From the NCBI GenBank assembly GCA_043804635.1, contig JAZDIU010000082.1:1-14610 (forward strand): a stretch of DNA of 14,610 nt, written 5' to 3'. This DNA comes from JAZDIU01 sp043804635 (lineage in GTDB: Bacteria > Chloroflexota > Dehalococcoidia > Dehalococcoidales > UBA2162). Of this stretch, positions 1-6,036 are shown in pieces; the first letter of the stretch is position 1, and each line of letters begins with the position of its first letter. Below the pieces are notes generated by a model. It had not been told where the DNA came from. It did not search any database and was given only the letters and a program-made list of their open reading frames with translations. The translations under genes were made by a program, and so were the position numbers.

Positions 1-803
1 AGGACGGCGGCGTTCCTGGGATCGTCCTCAGGAATACCAGCTTCTACTTTTCCAACTAAGTCGGAACCGACATCGGCGGCTTTGGTAAAGATTCCACCAC
101 CGACACGAGCAAAGAGAGCCTGGGTACTGGCACCCATACCGAAGGTTAGCATAGTGACTGTTATATCCACCAGGCTGTAGTTAGTAACACTGCGTAAAAT
201 CAGAAACCAGAGAGAAATATCAATCAGCCCGAAACCGACCACAATCAAGCCCATTACTGCCCCGCTTCGGAAAGCCACTTTCAGTGCTGAGTCCAGCGAC
301 TTACGGGCGGCCTGGGCCGTCCGGGAGTTAGCGTACGTAGCGGTCTTCATTCCCAACCAGCCGCATAAGCCGGAGAAAAAGCCGCCGGTAAGAAAGGCGA
401 ATGGCGTCCAGCCGCTCATCGTCGGCACTGGCAGTCCGAAAGCCAGGAATGCCAGAACAGCCGAGAGCACCACCAGGAATATAGCAACGACCATATACTG
501 TCTTTTTAGATAGGCATAGGCACCCTGCCTGACTCCGAGGGCAATTTCTTCCATCTTCTCATTGCCCTGAGGAGTTTTCTTCATACCGCGGTAAAACACG
601 TAAGCCGCTAAGAGACCGATGACAGCGCCCGCCGGCGCCAGCCACCAGATTAGCGGCAGTGCTTCTTCTTTAGCCGCCACATCGTAAGATGCGGTTTGTG
701 CTAGAGCCCCTCCGCCGGTGAAGGCAAAGATTCCAAGAATCAATGCGAGAAGAATGGCCAACCCTAAAGGAAATAAAAACTTTTTGTTACGGAAAATTTT
801 CAA
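1..803 (-). CDS. hppA: Membrane-bound pyrophosphatase (ion-pumping), N-terminal part
   Basis: This is the N-terminal 267 or so residues of a membrane-embedded pyrophosphatase; the rest lies beyond the left edge. The family hydrolyses pyrophosphate and pumps H+ or Na+ across the membrane. The translation opens with a hydrophobic helix and continues as a series of membrane segments. It then reaches the family signature RVGGGIFTKAADVG near residues 232-245, followed by DLVGKVEAGIPEDDP, the pyrophosphate-binding start of the core. The chosen start is TTG at 803, with GGGGAG about eight bases upstream; no ATG lies nearby. Residues that separate K+-dependent from K+-independent enzymes, and H+ from Na+ pumps, are outside the window, so ion specificity cannot be called. 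The gene appears to have its own promoter (948-976) and a leader of about 140 bases. Confidence 0.93.
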   Translation of the reverse strand, partial: MKIFRNKKFLFPLGLAILLALILGIFAFTGGGALAQTASYDVAAKEEALPLIWWLAPAGAVIGLLAAYVFYRGMKKTPQGNEKMEEIALGVRQGAYAYLKRQYMVVAIFLVVLSAVLAFLAFGLPVPTMSGWTPFAFLTGGFFSGLCGWLGMKTATYANSRTAQAARKSLDSALKVAFRSGAVMGLIVVGFGLIDISLWFLILRSVTNYSLVDITVTMLTFGMGASTQALFARVGGGIFTKAADVGSDLVGKVEAGIPEDDPRNAAV

Positions 804-833
804 CCCAATTAGCTCCCCTTCTTCGAAGTATTA

Positions 834-851
834 ACGGTTTTAATTAACCGT
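834..851. repeat. Inverted repeat ACGGTT-6-AACCGT in hppA leader
   Basis: A six-base stem with a TTAATT loop lies about 30 bases upstream of the hppA start. Its CGGTT arm could also pair with the AACCG in the loop side of the neighbouring terminator-like hairpin, so the two structures may be mutually exclusive. The role is unknown. Confidence 0.35.
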
Positions 852-860
852 CTTCTTTAT

Positions 861-897
861 AAATAAAAGGGAAGGCGGTTTTAAACCATACCTCCCC
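861..897 (-). terminator. Terminator-like hairpin with U-rich tail in the hppA leader
   Basis: In the minus-strand RNA, GGGGAGG (891-897) can pair with CCTTCCC (869-875), with one G-U pair. The apical part GGTT-TAA-AACC forms a small inner stem. A TTTTATTT tail follows (861-868). The shape is that of an intrinsic terminator. It sits downstream of the predicted hppA promoter, so it could stop read-through from the translin operon, attenuate hppA, or both. Pairing was done by eye without energy calculation. Confidence 0.45.
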
Positions 898-947
898 CAT
901 AATTTTCCTAAAAGAGTGTCAAGTCTTTTCGGCTCACTAAGTTGGAA

Positions 948-976
948 AATTTATCACATTTCTCGATTACAGTCAA
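948..976 (-). promoter_or_regulatory. Predicted sigma70-type promoter for hppA
   Basis: On the minus strand, TTGACT (971-976) is followed after 17 bases by TAAATT (948-953), which is preceded by TGA, an extended -10. It lies between the translin gene and hppA and would give a leader of about 140 nucleotides. This is a prediction from consensus match only. Confidence 0.5.
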
Positions 977-1000
977 GACCTCAACCTAAATACAGACTCC

Positions 1001-1050
1001 GATTTAAGATTTATGATTTACGATTTACGAATGATTTGTATTCATAAATC
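1001..1050. repeat. 7-base tandem repeat and inverted repeat after the translin gene
   Basis: Four consecutive 7-mers of the form GATTTAN run from 1001 to 1028. A nine-base inverted repeat, GATTTATGA (1008-1016) and TCATAAATC (1042-1050), overlaps the end of the translin reading frame. The AT-rich repeat marks the 3' end of the long minus-strand operon. It lacks a GC-rich stem and a U-tract, so it is not a convincing terminator. Confidence 0.5.
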
Positions 1051-1678
1051 ACTTCCCGAACTTGTCGAGCATCCCCTCCAACTCTTTTTGCCTTATCACC
1101 AGCGTAAGGTCGCTGCGGGTCCTCTCCAGGACACCGCGGACCATATCGGTGGTGCGCCGCAGTCCGGCAGTTATGGCATCGGGAAAGTCGATAGTAACCA
1201 GAACATTATAAATGTCGTCCATCGCTGATAAAAACTCTTCAGCCCGTGAGAGGTCGCCCCTTCTCATACCATCCAGCAAATAGCGGCGGAGTTCACCCAC
1301 CGCCTCACCCATTCCGTTCAGATAGGCAGCGTAATCGACTTCGAGTTCATCGGGGTCGGGGGCTGGTTCACCCACTACCAGGGCTAGGGTAATTTTACCT
1401 TCGGCATATTCCTTCTGAGCATCGCGGAAGAAACCGGTGTTAGCCAGGTCGCCATCGCTTAACGCTTTTTTGATGTCATCCAGCAAATGGCGTGCCTCTT
1501 TGAGCGATTGCTGGGCTTTATCGAACTCCTGGCGGTGCACGGCGCGGATTGAATCGCTGGAATGGCGAATTACATCGCGGCATAGCGGTAGCACTTTTTC
1601 CCGGGCGGCATCTTTCGCCGAGAAGTTGGAACGAATTTTTTCTGCAATCGAATCCAGATTTTCGGTCAACTTACTCAT
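1049..1678 (-). CDS. Translin/Trax-family protein
   Basis: This 209-residue, all-helical protein matches the translin family, best known as the RNA-binding and RNase complex (C3PO) of eukaryotes and its octameric archaeal relatives. Landmarks are FFRDAQKEYAEGKI (83-96), DYAAYLNGMGEAVGELRR (115-132), and DIYNVLVTIDFPDA (155-168) followed by LRRTTDMVRGVLERTRSDL. The Glu pair in QKEYAEG (E90, E93) and the Glu in GELRR (E129) align by eye with the acidic residues of the catalytic Trax subunit, so an RNase role is possible but is inference. The ATG at 1678 overlaps the thiD2-thiE stop as ATGA, with AAAGGTG just upstream, so translation is probably coupled. It is the last gene of the lysA-to-translin run. 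Nothing links it directly to thiamine synthesis. Confidence 0.85.
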   Translation of the reverse strand: MSKLTENLDSIAEKIRSNFSAKDAAREKVLPLCRDVIRHSSDSIRAVHRQEFDKAQQSLKEARHLLDDIKKALSDGDLANTGFFRDAQKEYAEGKITLALVVGEPAPDPDELEVDYAAYLNGMGEAVGELRRYLLDGMRRGDLSRAEEFLSAMDDIYNVLVTIDFPDAITAGLRRTTDMVRGVLERTRSDLTLVIRQKELEGMLDKFGK

Positions 1679-2733
1679 TTTTCACCTTTAAGACTTTTTA
1701 TTATCTGGCGGACGGCCGCTTCGCACGAGGTGGCGCCCAGCACCGCATTGATTACCGCCACCGAATCAGCCCCGGCAGCAATAACTTCGCAACAATTATC
1801 GCCGGTAATACCACCGAGAGCCACCAGTGGTACCGAGACCGCCTGCCTGACCCGGCGTAATCCTTCTAACCCAACCACTTCTGCTCGCTCCTTGGAACCG
1901 GTGGGATATATCGCGCCGATACCAATATGGTCGGCACCATCGGTAACAGCGGTAACCGCTTCTTCGACCGTCTTTGCCGAGCAACCCAGAAGCATCTCCA
2001 CTGGAAGGAGTTTGCGGGCTACTTTGACTGGCAAATCATCTTGTCCTATGTGCAATCCGTCGGCTTCGCAGGCTAAGGCTATATCAAGGTAATCATTCAT
2101 TATAAAAAGCACGTTATGTTTGGAACATAAATCTTTGAGCTCTTGAGCAATGGGCAGCAACTCCTTCTTCGTCAAGAGCTTATCACGCAGTTGGATTATT
2201 CTGGCGCCGCCGCGAATGACTTGATTAGCTACTCCAATATGAGAACGCCCTTTCAGTGCTTGCGTATCGATAATGACATATAGACCGGATATGCGTTTAA
2301 CTTTTTCGTTGCGTGTTAGTTTTGACAGCAGTTCCTGCTCTATCGTGTATAACTCGAATCGGGCATGCTTGAACTTATCCGAGTCTAATTTAAGAGGAAT
2401 GCCCGGCATTTTAGCCACTTCTTCCAGCGTTCTCAGAGATTCCTGTGCCCGTCTGGAATTAGCTACGACCAGCAGCGGTAAGTTCCGTTCCTTCTCCATA
2501 CCAAGGACTTCGATATCCATCCCGACATCCGTCTCCGAGCTTCGGAACCGGATAAGCTGCTGGTTAAAGGAAAGGTCGCCCGATATAAGCTCGTGGCGCA
2601 TTGTTTTTAATTTACCGGTTAAAGCCGCGTCATTGAGTAATAAGCGGGCGATATCTTCCAGAAGACGCAGTCCCTCACCCAACCGGTTCAGATTAGCGTC
2701 GACGACACGTAATATCGATTGCGGTGAAGTCAT
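1675..2733 (-). CDS. thiE: ThiD2-ThiE fusion: HMP-phosphate kinase-like domain plus thiamine-phosphate synthase
   Basis: This 352-residue protein has two domains. Residues 1-147 (start MTSPQSILRVVDANLNR, with GEGLRLLEDIAR at 18-29 and RRAQESLRTLEE) match the ThiD2 domain, described in other bacteria as a strict hydroxymethylpyrimidine-phosphate kinase often fused to ThiE. Residues 150-352 are a ThiE TIM barrel, with GARIIQLRDK, the FIMNDYLDIA region, DGLHIGQDD, GCSAKTVEEA, and a phosphate-binding end VALGGITGDN followed by GADSVAVINA. ThiE joins HMP-pyrophosphate to thiazole phosphate to make thiamine phosphate. In the usual GxSxHT motif the His is Lys here. GGAGG lies six bases before the ATG at 2733, and the start overlaps the previous stop by one base (TAATG). 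The fused protein would cover both the pyrimidine-activation and coupling steps in the cytoplasm. Confidence 0.93.
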   Translation of the reverse strand: MTSPQSILRVVDANLNRLGEGLRLLEDIARLLLNDAALTGKLKTMRHELISGDLSFNQQLIRFRSSETDVGMDIEVLGMEKERNLPLLVVANSRRAQESLRTLEEVAKMPGIPLKLDSDKFKHARFELYTIEQELLSKLTRNEKVKRISGLYVIIDTQALKGRSHIGVANQVIRGGARIIQLRDKLLTKKELLPIAQELKDLCSKHNVLFIMNDYLDIALACEADGLHIGQDDLPVKVARKLLPVEMLLGCSAKTVEEAVTAVTDGADHIGIGAIYPTGSKERAEVVGLEGLRRVRQAVSVPLVALGGITGDNCCEVIAAGADSVAVINAVLGATSCEAAVRQIIKSLKGEK

Positions 2734-3077
2734 TATTCCTCCGCCGCGTCCCCTTCGCCCTTCGGCATGCCTGTTTGCAAACCTTCCACCATCTCATCGA
2801 ACTCGGGGCTGACGCCTTCCCCCCGGCTAATGCGCTGGTTCCACTCAGCTAAAGCCTTCGGATTGTTCCCTTTCAGACCCTCGACCAGCTTCTTGTCTGA
2901 TAAAATATCTTCGTAAATATCCTGGTCAGACTTGCCCCTTATAGCAAAAGTGGAAAACAGGCGGTCCAGTTCGGTGCTGCCGCAACGGGGACAACTTACC
3001 GAAGAGCCGCCGAAGCCGCGCACAAAAATACTTACCCGGCGGCGGCATTTCTTACATCTGTATTCATAGATAGGCAT
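2733..3077 (-). CDS. FmdB-type zinc-ribbon protein
   Basis: This 114-residue protein begins MPIYEYRCKKC and carries a zinc ribbon with two CxxC pairs (C8/C11 and C29/C32), the hallmark of the FmdB/CxxC_CXXC_SSSS family of small putative regulators. After about residue 45 it becomes charged and is probably helical, with an acidic tail. The frame is open upstream to 3152, but that 25-residue extension is Pro-rich, overlaps the yraN stop and would put the family's invariant MPIYEY start inside the protein, so the ATG at 3077 is preferred. No good Shine-Dalgarno sequence precedes it. It sits 49 bases after yraN and overlaps thiD2-thiE by one base. The function of the family is poorly defined. Confidence 0.85.
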   Translation of the reverse strand: MPIYEYRCKKCRRRVSIFVRGFGGSSVSCPRCGSTELDRLFSTFAIRGKSDQDIYEDILSDKKLVEGLKGNNPKALAEWNQRISRGEGVSPEFDEMVEGLQTGMPKGEGDAAEE

Positions 3078-3126
3078 CTTGAGGTTAATTTTAACACGGG
3101 GTGGGTAAGGGGGTAAAGGTAAACCC

Positions 3127-3492
3127 TTATTCCTCCCCCACTGCATTTTCAATAAGCTCCACCCGTAACGGTTTACCCACCTGATTTAGCTCTATCGCCA
3201 CCATATCGATACGCCACAAGGGACAACTATTATCGTGCGTCTGAAGGTAATAATTTGCGGTAGCTCTCATATGCTCTTTCTTGGTTCGGGTTATTGATTC
3301 TTCGGGAGAACCGAATACAAGACTCTTTTTGGTGCGGACTTCAACAAAAACCAGGCAATTTTTGTGCCTTGCGATTATGTCAATCTCCCCGTAAGGACAC
3401 CTGTAATTAGTCTCCAGAATACGATAGCCACGTTTTCTGAGAAAATTAACGGCTATTTTTTCACCGAGGATGCCGGCCTCTCTCCGTTTCAT
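3127..3492 (-). CDS. yraN: YraN/UPF0102 family nuclease-like protein
   Basis: This 121-residue protein has the UPF0102 pattern: GILGEKIAVNFLRKRGYRIL at the N terminus, then YGEIDIIARH (34-43) and LVFVEVRTK (47-55). These form the E-...-D-...-ExK-like core of a restriction-endonuclease fold; the usual Lys of ExK is Arg here, as in many family members. Biochemical function is not settled. Genes of this family are very often next to rnhB, as here, which suggests a nucleic-acid maintenance role. The ATG at 3492 has TTAGGAT immediately upstream. The 78-base spacer separating it from rnhB is filled with palindromes, so it may start a separate translational unit of the operon. Confidence 0.92.
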   Translation of the reverse strand: MKRREAGILGEKIAVNFLRKRGYRILETNYRCPYGEIDIIARHKNCLVFVEVRTKKSLVFGSPEESITRTKKEHMRATANYYLQTHDNSCPLWRIDMVAIELNQVGKPLRVELIENAVGEE

Positions 3493-3511
3493 ATCCTAAC
3501 CCTAATGTAGA

Positions 3512-3560
3512 GGTGGATTTCAAATCCACCCGCCCGGGCGGTCAGGTTAAAAACCTGACC
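3512..3560. repeat. Three adjacent palindromes between rnhB and yraN
   Basis: Three perfect dyads sit side by side: GGTGGATTT-C-AAATCCACC (3512-3530), CGCCCGGGCG (3531-3540), and GGTCAGGTT-AAA-AACCTGACC (3540-3560). The flanks carry similar CCTAATGTAG and CCCTACTATA ends. The layout is that of a short mobile palindromic repeat (REP/MITE-like). In RNA the outer two would fold into hairpins. No U-tract follows, so it is not an obvious terminator. Confidence 0.75.
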
Positions 3561-3570
3561 CTACTATATC

Positions 3571-4236
3571 TCATAACAACCTGCCCTCAACTATATCTCT
3601 AACTGGCTGGAAAGATAGGCGATGGATGGGACATGCCCCAAAACGCCGCAGGCAGGCAATATGTTCTTCGGTACCGTAACCTTTATTCCGGGCAAAGCGG
3701 TAGCCGGGGTAAGTGCGGTCAAGCTTCTTCATCAAGCTATCCCGCGCCACCTTAGCCACTATAGAAGCACAGGCAATAGAAAAACAGAGGCTATCGCCAT
3801 TAATTACGCCCTTCTGGGGTAGTTTCACGCCGGGCAATCGGAAGTAGTCTATCAGCAAGATTTCCGGTGCTGGTGAAAGCTGGCGGATGGCTAACTTCAT
3901 CGCCAGCCTCGTCGCCTTGACTATACCCTGCCCGTCCACCACCGCTGAATCGACAAACCCAATGCCCACAGTAATGGCAACTTTTTTAATGTGACGGGAT
4001 AAAATCTGGCGTTTCTGCGGAGTTAATTCTTTGCTATCCCTTACCAGCGGCAACCAGGGAGCATCGATATCGGCAGGCAGGATGACCGCTGCGGCGGCTA
4101 CCGGACCGGCCAAGGCACCGCGCCCGACTTCATCGATGCCAGCAATATAGCGATAACCCTGTGCTTCGAACGCCCTCTCTTCATCGAAGGAGGGGACCAT
4201 ACTTTCCGGCTGGGGTTCAACCTTTTTTTTGCTCAA
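3571..4236 (-). CDS. rnhB: Ribonuclease HII
   Basis: RNase HII cuts the RNA strand of RNA-DNA hybrids and removes misincorporated ribonucleotides. The 221-residue protein has the signature YIAGIDEVGRGALAGPV (30-46) with catalytic D35 and E36, the third acid in LLIDYF (D130), and the fourth in INGDSL (D148). RDSKELTPQKR, ACASIVAKVARD and NKGYGTEEH are further family blocks. The start is uncertain. TTG at 4236 overlaps the ricT stop by 20 bases and has little upstream signal. ATG at 4200 (residue 13) has GGAAAG about two bases upstream and fits the usual family length better. An eight-base A run (4223-4230) lies between these starts and inside both reading frames. Confidence 0.95.
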   Translation of the reverse strand: MSKKKVEPQPESMVPSFDEERAFEAQGYRYIAGIDEVGRGALAGPVAAAAVILPADIDAPWLPLVRDSKELTPQKRQILSRHIKKVAITVGIGFVDSAVVDGQGIVKATRLAMKLAIRQLSPAPEILLIDYFRLPGVKLPQKGVINGDSLCFSIACASIVAKVARDSLMKKLDRTYPGYRFARNKGYGTEEHIACLRRFGACPIHRLSFQPVRDIVEGRLL

Positions 4237-5029
4237 TAGTAATCTCGCTTACAGGTAACTCCACCCTCGCCTGACTCTCGTCTAATTCAACCAGGACCGT
4301 TGCCTTTAGCGGATTGCTACCGACCACTTTTCCTGCCCCCGATTTCGTGGTTACCCTCTGGCCATCTCTAGGCAGTTGCTCCCTCATCTTGCGGTACTGC
4401 TCGGTTTCGTAGACCAGGCAGCAGAGAAGACGTCCGCAAACACCGGAGACTTTCATCGGATTAAGGGGTAAACCCTGCTCTTTAGCCATCTTGATAGAAA
4501 CCGGGACAAACTCGTTCAAAAAACTCATACAGCACAGAGGCCGTCCGCACCGTCCGAAACCGCCGACCATCTTGGCTTGGTCCCTGGGTCCTACCTGGCG
4601 CAACTCCACTCGCACTTTCAAATGACCCGCCAACTCCCGGACCAGCTCGCGAAAATCGACCCTTTCCTCGGCACTGAAGTAGAAAATAACACGGCTGCCA
4701 TCGAGGGTATATTCGGCGGACAACAGCTTCATCGGCAGATTTAATTTTCCAATCAGCTTACCGGCTTCGATAAGGGCTTCCTTTTCTTTGTTCTCGAATT
4801 CCTGGGCACGCTGGATATCTTCATCCGTCGCCTTGCGCACCACTGGCTTCAATGGAGTTTTTAGCTCGTTTGCCAATACTTGCTTGGGCGAGATAACCAC
4901 CTGCCCCAGGTCAATACCGCGCTCGGACTCGACGACTACATAGTCGTTGACCGCCAAATCAAGACCGGACGGGTCGAAGTAGTATACCTTACCCGCTCTT
5001 TTAAACCTAATACCGACTATATCAGCCAT
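4217..5029 (-). CDS. ricT: PSP1-domain protein, RicT (YaaT) family
   Basis: This 270-residue protein belongs to the PSP1/YaaT family. In Bacillus subtilis RicT works with RicA and RicF in RNase Y-dependent mRNA maturation and carries Fe-S clusters. The N-terminal domain opens MADIVGIRFKRAGKVYYFDP; the central part carries EERVDFRELVRELA and VRVELRQVGPRDQAK. The cysteine-rich core GRCGRPLCCMSF (159-170) and GVCGRLLCCLVYE (197-209) supplies C161, C166, C167, C198, C203 and C204, consistent with cluster binding. GAGGT lies five bases before the ATG at 5029, and the start overlaps the holB stop by eight bases. Neither a RicA nor a RicF partner is encoded in the window, so the role here may differ from that in Bacillus. 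Confidence 0.9.
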   Translation of the reverse strand: MADIVGIRFKRAGKVYYFDPSGLDLAVNDYVVVESERGIDLGQVVISPKQVLANELKTPLKPVVRKATDEDIQRAQEFENKEKEALIEAGKLIGKLNLPMKLLSAEYTLDGSRVIFYFSAEERVDFRELVRELAGHLKVRVELRQVGPRDQAKMVGGFGRCGRPLCCMSFLNEFVPVSIKMAKEQGLPLNPMKVSGVCGRLLCCLVYETEQYRKMREQLPRDGQRVTTKSGAGKVVGSNPLKATVLVELDESQARVELPVSEITIEQKKG

Positions 5030-6035
5030 ATTTTACCTCGGGTAAATCCAGCATTAATGTTTCCAGCACCAATCGCGGATTGGCGTTCCTCTGAAACTGT
5101 ATTTTAGCCGTACGCACGCCATCGATGACTGCCTTGGTCTGAGCCAGGGTATAGTTCTTGGACATCTGGGTGAGTATGTCCGACCGGTCGATATTCGTGA
5201 CGAAGTCATCGCAGCCTACTTTCACCAGCATCAGGTCGCGCCACCAGTCAAGCCACAAATCCAGCCGGTGTTGAACGGTTTCCCGCCCTTGGCTAAAGAT
5301 GGTAGCCAGTTTGGAAGCGCTGGCAAAGCGTTCCTCGTAGTCGCCATCGATAATTTCGTGTAATTCGGCTAACCACTCTTCACGCTGGCGAAGCAAACTT
5401 TCATCACGGGCAGCTGCAACTGACCAACCTACCAGACCCCTGGAAAGTCGGGCAAGTAATTTAGCTCTCCCGGGCTCGACACCCCATTTTTTGTTAAGAG
5501 CCTCGGCTACATCGGCAACAGCCACCGGAATAACTTCCACCCGCTGGCAGCGGGAAACTATCGTTACCGGTAAAAGACTCTGATTGGTAGTCAGTAAAAT
5601 AAAAACCACCTTAGCCGGCGGCTCTTCCAAAATCTTAAGCAGTGAGTTCGCCGCTTCTATGGACATTAGCTCGGCACCATCGATGATAAAGACTTTGTAT
5701 CTGCCCTCGAAGGGCGGTAAATTAGCGGAGTGCTGCATATCTCTAATCTGTTCGATACTTATTTCGGTTTGCAGCTTCTCCGATTCTTTCCCAGGAACTA
5801 ACCCGATGACCTGAACATCGGTATGCTTACCCAGTTCTACTTTCTGACAGGAAGGACAAACGCCGCAGGGAGGCTCAGCACTTTCACAATTCAATGCCTG
5901 AGCTAAATTCAAAGCGAGCGTCATTTTGCCCACGTGAGGTAGGCCCAACAGAAGATAGGCATGCGCTAGCGACCCGCCTTTCAAGCCGCGCTCAAGCAAA
6001 GAGACCGCCCTCGTCTGCCCGATTACCTGCCACAT
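5022..6035 (-). CDS. holB: DNA polymerase III subunit delta'
   Basis: This 337-residue clamp-loader subunit helps load the sliding clamp onto primed DNA. It starts MWQVIGQTRAVSLLERGLK, then LLGLPHVGKMTLALNLAQAL (29-48) forms a degenerate P-loop in which Met follows the Lys. A four-cysteine zinc site follows (C50, C57, C60, C63). KVFIIDGAELMSIEAANSLL (114-133) is the Walker-B region, KILEEPP follows, and SRCQ (161-164) is the clamp-loader SRC motif. The poor P-loop fits delta', which need not hydrolyse ATP. The start lies one base after the lysA stop with no clear Shine-Dalgarno sequence, so it is probably translated by coupling. The C-terminal third is less conserved, as usual for the family. 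Confidence 0.93.
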   Translation of the reverse strand: MWQVIGQTRAVSLLERGLKGGSLAHAYLLLGLPHVGKMTLALNLAQALNCESAEPPCGVCPSCQKVELGKHTDVQVIGLVPGKESEKLQTEISIEQIRDMQHSANLPPFEGRYKVFIIDGAELMSIEAANSLLKILEEPPAKVVFILLTTNQSLLPVTIVSRCQRVEVIPVAVADVAEALNKKWGVEPGRAKLLARLSRGLVGWSVAAARDESLLRQREEWLAELHEIIDGDYEERFASASKLATIFSQGRETVQHRLDLWLDWWRDLMLVKVGCDDFVTNIDRSDILTQMSKNYTLAQTKAVIDGVRTAKIQFQRNANPRLVLETLMLDLPEVKYG

Positions 6036-6036
6036 T

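Noticed and set aside
917..922. Perfect TTGACA on the minus strand upstream of hppA
   Set aside because: No acceptable -10 lies 16-18 bases downstream; at 17 bases the sequence is TGGGGG.
1549..1860. Plus-strand open frame of about 100 codons across the translin and thiD2-thiE junction
   Set aside because: It lies antisense to two well-supported overlapping genes, has no ribosome site and resembles no family.
3078..3152. N-terminal extension of the FmdB-like protein
   Set aside because: The family starts MPIYEY; the extension is Pro-rich, overlaps the yraN stop and lacks family similarity.
3512..3560. CRISPR-like or terminator reading of the palindromes between rnhB and yraN
   Set aside because: The units differ from each other, there are no spacers and no U-tract, so neither label fits.
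5907..5944. Degenerate P-loop of HolB as a sign of a broken gene
   Set aside because: Delta' subunits often have non-functional P-loops; the zinc site, SRC motif and length are normal.
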